Source: Vigna angularis (lineage: Eukaryota > Streptophyta > Magnoliopsida > Fabales > Fabaceae). Taken from it: a DNA stretch of 64,000 bases. The stretch spans positions 36,738,630-36,802,629 of the forward strand of contig NC_068970.1 in assembly GCF_016808095.1 (NCBI RefSeq). The letters run 5' to 3'. Shown piece by piece: positions 61,481 through 64,000 of this stretch (position 1 is its first letter; every line of letters begins with the position of its first letter). Position numbers and translations under genes: made by a program. The notes beneath the pieces are model-generated. The model was given only the letters and a program-made list of their open reading frames with translations. It had not been told where the DNA came from and did no database searches.

Positions 61481-64000
61481 AAACACATCAATTCAATTCT
61501 GGTTTTCCTTTCATAAACTCACCACTTTCATGCTCCTTCCCAACAAAACCTTACCTCATCTTTTCACATGCTCACGCAAAAACCACTTTCACACACATTT
61601 TCCAACTTCTATCCACACACTCATCCCTTTTTTTATTTTAATCTTCCCACCTCCCTCAATTTCACAATTCATAATTCAATAATAAAACATACCATTCTTT
61701 CCCTCTCATACTATAATTTAATTATCATCATTTTAGTCAACTATATCATACTAATTATATCTTAATAAATAACCTACAGTAATGTCTATTAAAACAAATT
61801 AAATGAAATGAAGAATCGATATAACATAAAGTTATATGCATGCCAAACATAAAAATGTAAATTTAAATAAATGACCAAATTATAAATTTTATGAAAAGTT
61901 GTAGATGCTCATGTGTATCATTCTTTTTATTATTTTAAAATATCTATATCATATTTTAAAAATTAACAAAAAATACCTTATCTAAAATTATCTTTTAAAT
62001 CGGTTTATACATTATAAGTGAGTTAAGTTAAGTTTAACTAGTTATTTCGATTTCTAGATATATATCAATTTGTTTATAAATTATTTTATCCTGCAAAATT
62101 GTCTTGATCTAAAGTATATTATGATTGAATCATTAAAATTAATAATTGCTTTTAAAATATCATTAAAATTATTTTTTAGATCGGTTCATACATTATAAGT
62201 GAATTAATTTAATACCTGGTTATTTCGATTTTTAGATATATATAGTGTATCAATTTGTTTAGAAATTATTTTATCATGCATAATTGTTTTGATCTAAAGT
62301 ATATTATGATTAAATCATTAAGATTAATGCTCTTAAGATATTAATTTTTTTAAGTCTGAATTCTCTTCACAATTTTATCTTTTAAATTTTTCATAAAAAT
62401 TGAAAATATATATAAATTTAAATTATCCTTAATCTCAATCCATAAATAAAATGACAATTTAAATATACTTTTTTCATAAAAGAGTTTGAGATTCCAAAAA
62501 AATAAATAATATTCCCATCACCATATGTGCACTAATTTGATGTCGAACAATAATAATTTTAACTTAAGAATGATCGTTTTCTTAGAAAAGGAAAATACAT
62601 GTAATTTGTGAAGAAAAAGCAATTTATAGAATTGGTAGTCATCTATATTATTTTAAATTATTTTCTCAAATTTGTTTACATCCTTAAACAATTGAAGTTA
62701 ATCTAAAAATGTGACTTACAAAGTGATTGCAGGAAAGAAAATTGGGCATAAATATTTGCACTATGCGAAAGAAGGTAATGTGATATTTGATAGAGTAGTG
62801 AATTAGAACCTCATTTCATGAGTTGAACATTTTCCCGTTCTTTTGGCCGACAATATGTAGAGGTGAAAAGGACTTGTTTGGAAATGTACCAACTTTCAGT
62901 TCATAAGAAGAGCACACTATCTTACAATGCTCAGCTTTTGTCTCTGGGTTACGATCGAAACCTTAACAAAACTAATACCACCTCTTCCATTTTGTTTCTT
63001 TTTCTAACAAACCCTTTAAGCCCTTAATCGATTATGGTCTGTTTGGCTACCATCCAAAAGCACGTTGGTGTGGTGAAAAAGTCAATTAAAGGCAGCGAGT
63101 TTGACAGAGTTAAATGTGTTTTGAATGTGCAAAGGTGGCAGATCGGAAAACATCACAGATACTATCTTACAGAAAGTCTTATTCAGAATTTTATTGACCA
63201 AGTTAATTTTACTGACAGTAATCTTTACTTTAATGTAAGACTTGTAAAACATAATAATGTTTTTAAAAATGGTATTTTACTTTCTCACTCAAATAAACTC
63301 AACTTTTGTATTACTCTTAAATATAAATGTTTTCTTAACATCAATGATTTCTTTCCTAAAAGTCTTTGATTTAAGATTCCCAAAAAAAAAAACTGTTGTT
63401 TTCTTACAAATTTATGTCTTCATCATGTCTTGTAACAGTAGTCATGTAAATTTAATAATTTTGTAAATAATAACAAAAAACTATTTCAATTGTCTAAATG
63501 GAATAAAATCTGATCAAATAAATGTTTCTTTAGTTAAGATATAACGAAAGTTTGTGTTAATTAATAAATTTTATTTTATGTACATTAATTTTAAAAAGCC
63601 AACAGTCTCTTGATAAAATAAAGTAAATCATATAATTTCTTTCTATTTTTATAAGAAAATATTAAATCAGTCATTTTTTTTATACGTCTAAATTTAGTTT
63701 TTATTTTAAAAAAATTTTATGCAATCAAATCATTTTCATCAATACTATTTTAATAATTTGAATAAAGTATTACATATCAATTTGTAATTTTTTTTAAATC
63801 ACAAAGTAACACATACCTTTTTTAATATTATTATTATATACGGATGCATAAAATTTTTTAAAATAAAAATCAAATTGATACGTATAAAAAAATTAAATCG
63901 ATTTAATTTTTTTCTACAAAAGACAAATAACATGATTTAACTATGAATAAAATTAAATACTGTTATTTTATTCAAGTTTTTTTTATCTTACTACTTATTG
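61481..64000. other. AT-rich intergenic DNA
   Basis: Apart from a tandem duplication at 61985-62340, I see nothing I can name. A 111-aa frame at 63034-63369 (MVCLATIQKHVGVVKKSIKG..) starts well but turns into AT-driven sequence and is not called. Confidence 0.4.
61985..62345. repeat. Imperfect tandem duplication, period about 181 bp
   Basis: Two diverged copies share CGGTT(T/C)ATACATTATAAGTGA (62001 and 62182), GTTATTTCGATTT(C/T)TAGATATATAT and TTGATCTAAAGTATATTATGA. Confidence 0.8.

Noticed and set aside
63034..63369. 111-aa plus-strand frame beginning MVCLATIQKHVGVV
   Set aside because: The first 50 residues look somewhat protein-like, but the rest is AT-biased text, and no motif or exon structure could be supported.

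Overview
The window reads as nuclear DNA of a flowering plant and most likely a legume. It has spliced genes with GT-AG introns, a TIR-NB-LRR resistance gene (dicot-type), a cytosolic ribosomal protein gene with introns, a ZF-HD transcription factor, very AT-rich intergenic DNA and many nested plant transposons. The legume assignment is an inference from the style of the TNL and of the repeats; no species can be named from sequence alone. No CRISPR array, bacterial operon or tRNA gene was recognised.

I support four host genes, all on the minus strand. (1) A five-exon TNL immune receptor (671-6203) is open from start to stop (1237 codons by my exon model). Its last exon runs without a stop from the post-LRR domain into a LINE-type zinc-binding (zf-RVT) segment, and a 1.2-kb Ty1-copia deletion derivative sits in intron 2. 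(2) RPL34/eL34 has four exons (17237-18667) and encodes 120 aa. (3) A DUF1666-family gene has five exons (23884-27003) and encodes 814 aa. (4) A single-exon ZF-HD homeodomain gene lies at 59573-60679.

Most of the rest is transposon-derived. Four diverged, non-coding LTR-like repeats (about 7823-9727, 10189-12499, 32162-34801 reversed, 50911-53684) each carry a small array of short imperfect palindromes of the TCGCATAGCGA type, with a different number of units in each copy. A gag-less Ty1-copia element (34929-38893) has a PBS, a PPT and a 5-bp target duplication. Two copies of one hAT element (13645-15035 and 54659-57724) lie in opposite orientation, and the second contains a Mutator-like element (54944-56490) with about 300-bp TIRs, a perfect 9-bp TSD and a GC-richer passenger. 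The first hAT copy preserves the empty site of that insertion. A non-autonomous CACTA element (42919-48366, TSD CGG) carries gene-like fragments and a nested solo LTR (46637-47719, TSD ATTAG) that has about ten ATCGAT-centred palindromes. A Harbinger-like element (48506-49576, TSD TTA) holds a 26-bp minisatellite. Other material includes a foldback element with AACGGATGT repeats (about 39360-40440), a degenerate ~100-bp tandem array (21630-22240) and several AT microsatellites.

The genes do not form a pathway; they are islands in repeat DNA. The most interesting biology is at the TNL: an apparently intact NLR frame with an acquired C-terminal transposon-derived domain and a variant MHD motif. 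The repeats form a readable stratigraphy (solo LTR inside CACTA, MULE inside hAT, copia inside the TNL intron).
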